Notes under the pieces: generated by a model
What the model was told of the DNA's origin: nothing
Seen by the model: the letters and a program-made list of their open reading frames with translations, nothing else
Databases searched by the model: none
Shown here: in pieces, positions 62,441 to 64,000 of the stretch
Layout: the number at the start of each line of letters is the position of its first letter
Numbering within the stretch: position 1 is the first letter of the stretch
Program-made: the position numbers and the translations under genes
From: JAJFJD01 sp965228695
GTDB lineage: Bacteria > Pseudomonadota > Alphaproteobacteria > UBA8366
Assembly (NCBI GenBank): GCA_965228695.1
Contig: CBDDIB010000002.1
Location: forward strand, 4,650,001-4,714,000
Length of the DNA: 64,000 nt
Reading direction: 5' to 3'

Positions 62441-63904
62441 GTGCCGTTAGATTCGGTCATCGCCAAAAGCATTGTCGATTTTCGAGACCTCGCCCGCGAC
62501 CTGCGCGAACGTCGGTCCATCTGGCTTATTATGCTTCTGGCCGATGTGGTTGCCCTGGAGCTCTGCGTTCTGCTCGGCTATCTGACGCGCTTGGCCCTCA
62601 GCCCAATTTGGCCCATCGCGATCAGTACCGATCAGTTCGGCGCCATCGCGCTCGGCGTCCTGGCACTGCCGGTCGCTCTGCATTTCATGGGCATGTATCC
62701 CGGCTACGGCATCAGCCCGATCGTCCGGCTGCGTCAACGGGTCATGGCCAGTTTCGTCCTGTTCGGCGTCCTCATCGCCTGGAACTACCTGGAGCGCAGC
62801 GAAGAGCTGTCGCGCGGCATCTTGGTCGCATCGATGGCCTACGCGCTGATCCTGCCCTTCCTGATCGAAGCCGTCGCGCGAAAAATTCTGATCAAGCTCA
62901 AGATGTGGGGACAGCCGACGATCGTTCTCGGGGCCGGAGACACGGGCACGAACATGATCGAACTGCTGCAGCGCCGCCCGGAATTGGGCATGGTGCCGGT
63001 GGCGATGTTCGACGACGATTCGGCGAAATGGGGCAAGCAGGTCGGCGGCGTCGAAGTTCTCGGCCCTCTGGCCCATGCCGCATCACTCGACCAGTCGCGC
63101 ATCCGGACCGCGATCCTCGCCGTGCCGATGGATGACGAACAATTGGCCGCGGACGTCCTGGACAAGCTGCGCTTCGAGAACGTCATCATCGTGCCGCGCT
63201 TGTTCGGCGTGCAAAGCCTTTGGGTCTCGCCGATCGATCTCGACGGCGTTGTCGGCCTGCAGGTAACGAATAATCTCTCGCTGCCGCATAACTACGTGAT
63301 CAAGCGCCTGCTCGACTATGCCGTATCGATCCCGGCCGCGATTCTCTCGCTGCCGGTCCTGCTGGTGTCCGCGCTGTGGATCATGCTGGTCGACGGCGCG
63401 CCGATCTTCTTCACGCAGGAGCGCCGCGGTTTCCGCGGAAAGACGATCAAGGTCCTGAAGCTGCGGACCATGTATCGCGACGCCGAACAACGGTTGGAAA
63501 AGCACCTCGCCGACAATCCGGAAGCCCGCGAGGAATGGCAGCGGTTCTTCAAGCTGAAGAAGGACCCGCGCGTCCTGCCGGGCGTCGGCTCCTTCCTGCG
63601 CCGCACCAGCCTCGACGAACTGCCGCAAATCTTCAACGTCCTGCGCGGCGACATGTCTCTGGTCGGCCCGCGGCCGTTCCCGGAATATCACCTGTGTCAC
63701 TTCGATCAGCGCTTCTGCGACTTCCGTGCCAGCGTGCAGCCGGGTCTCACCGGTCTATGGCAGGTCTCCGCGCGCAGCGACGGCGATCTCGCCGTGCAAG
63801 AGTCGCTCGACAGCTACTACATCCGGAACTGGTCGCTGTGGCTCGACCTCTACGTCCTGATGCGCACGATCGTGACGGTCGTCCGCGGAACCGGCGCCTA
63901 CTAG
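62441..63904 (+). CDS. wbaP: WbaP-type undecaprenyl-phosphate sugar phosphotransferase
   Basis: A polyprenyl glycosylphosphotransferase of about 487 residues that starts repeat-unit synthesis by moving a sugar phosphate, usually galactose-1-P in WbaP, onto undecaprenyl phosphate. N-terminal helices (about 30-150) and a Rossmann-like region precede the catalytic domain, with FTQERRGFRG, KLRTMYRDAE, RRTSLDELPQ, SLVGPRPFPEY and QPGLTGLWQVSARSDGDLAVQ blocks in order. I place the start at GTG 62441 because an eight-purine Shine-Dalgarno (GGGGGGAG) lies six bases upstream; ATG 62414, nine codons earlier, is the alternative. The QVSARSDGDL motif points to WbaP rather than WcaJ. Confidence 0.9.
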   Translation: MPLDSVIAKSIVDFRDLARDLRERRSIWLIMLLADVVALELCVLLGYLTRLALSPIWPIAISTDQFGAIALGVLALPVALHFMGMYPGYGISPIVRLRQRVMASFVLFGVLIAWNYLERSEELSRGILVASMAYALILPFLIEAVARKILIKLKMWGQPTIVLGAGDTGTNMIELLQRRPELGMVPVAMFDDDSAKWGKQVGGVEVLGPLAHAASLDQSRIRTAILAVPMDDEQLAADVLDKLRFENVIIVPRLFGVQSLWVSPIDLDGVVGLQVTNNLSLPHNYVIKRLLDYAVSIPAAILSLPVLLVSALWIMLVDGAPIFFTQERRGFRGKTIKVLKLRTMYRDAEQRLEKHLADNPEAREEWQRFFKLKKDPRVLPGVGSFLRRTSLDELPQIFNVLRGDMSLVGPRPFPEYHLCHFDQRFCDFRASVQPGLTGLWQVSARSDGDLAVQESLDSYYIRNWSLWLDLYVLMRTIVTVVRGTGAY

Positions 63905-63923
63905 CCAGCGCCGAACGGAAAAC

Positions 63924-63957
63924 AAAAACCCCGGACGCCGCAGTGTCCGGGGTTTTT
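63924..63957 (+). terminator. Bidirectional intrinsic terminator after wbaP
   Basis: A 13-base-pair stem (63924-63936 with 63945-63957) whose arms end in A5 and T5 runs, so it can stop transcription from both sides. Confidence 0.85.
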
Positions 63958-63977
63958 TGTTTTGATTTTCAGGAACT

Positions 63978-64000
63978 CTATTTCTTCTTGCGCGACGGCA
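63978..64000 (-). CDS. Possible C-terminal end of a minus-strand gene (edge fragment)
   Basis: The last 23 bases read on the minus strand as PSRKKK followed by a TAG stop at 63980-63978. A basic tail just beyond a bidirectional terminator is plausible for a real gene extending past the window, but too little is visible to identify it. Confidence 0.3.

Noticed and set aside
1..64000. CRISPR arrays, rRNA genes, intact insertion sequences or phage genes
   Set aside because: No regularly spaced repeats, rRNA-like segments, transposase motifs or structural phage proteins were recognised on either strand.

Overview
The window reads as GC-rich chromosomal DNA of an alphaproteobacterium, probably a Rhodospirillales-type environmental or marine organism. 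This is inferred from gene content: several tripartite tricarboxylate transporters, MmgE/PrpD enzymes, a BBP2_2-type outer-membrane barrel and a WbaP-type initiating transferase. No rRNA, tRNA, CRISPR array or intact insertion sequence was seen, so nothing fixes the taxonomy.

Bases 1-12,000 hold a carboxylate uptake and catabolism island. On the minus strand an HMG-CoA-lyase-like enzyme precedes tctC, tctB and tctA (tctA runs off the left edge). On the plus strand a second solute-binding protein is followed by a permease in which TctA and TctB are fused. Two adjacent MmgE/PrpD proteins and a CapA-like phosphoesterase follow. The likely job is import of an organic acid through TTT transporters and its degradation through CoA-lyase and dehydratase-like steps.

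Bases 12,000-16,000 carry a receiver protein with a C-terminal zinc finger instead of a DNA-binding domain, then an overlapping three-gene minus-strand operon: aspartic-type protease, inactive transglutaminase with seven membrane helices, and RimK-like ATP-grasp ligase.

Bases 16,000-64,000 are a large exopolysaccharide locus of many short transcription units in both directions. The export machine is a Wzc-type tyrosine kinase/co-polymerase, a short Wza-like protein and an outer-membrane barrel, next to an AAA ATPase. A plus-strand operon encodes asparagine synthase-like amidotransferase, a bi-domain oxidoreductase, heparinase II/III-family lyase, GDP-mannose dehydrogenase (AlgD), a glycosyltransferase and UDP-glucuronate decarboxylase. 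A minus-strand cassette pairs a DltA-like adenylating ligase and a DltC-like carrier protein with two GNAT-type acyltransferases and a luciferase-like flavin monooxygenase. Next come a flippase, an LpxL-like protein lacking its catalytic histidine, a phytanoyl-CoA dioxygenase-like enzyme overlapping a CDP-alcohol phosphotransferase, two related GT4 transferases, a beta-helix protein, a methyltransferase, a Wzy-like polymerase, a polysaccharide deacetylase, nucleotide-sugar genes, a pyruvyl transferase, a second flippase, an envelope protein with peptidoglycan-binding and SPOR domains, and WbaP.

Together these genes suggest a Wzx/Wzy-dependent polymer started by WbaP, containing uronic-acid, pentose and amino sugars, and decorated with pyruvate, methyl groups and possibly carrier-activated aminoacyl or acyl groups. 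The DltA/DltC-like cassette is the best candidate for an undescribed system. Several genes are followed by strong hairpins without T-tracts.
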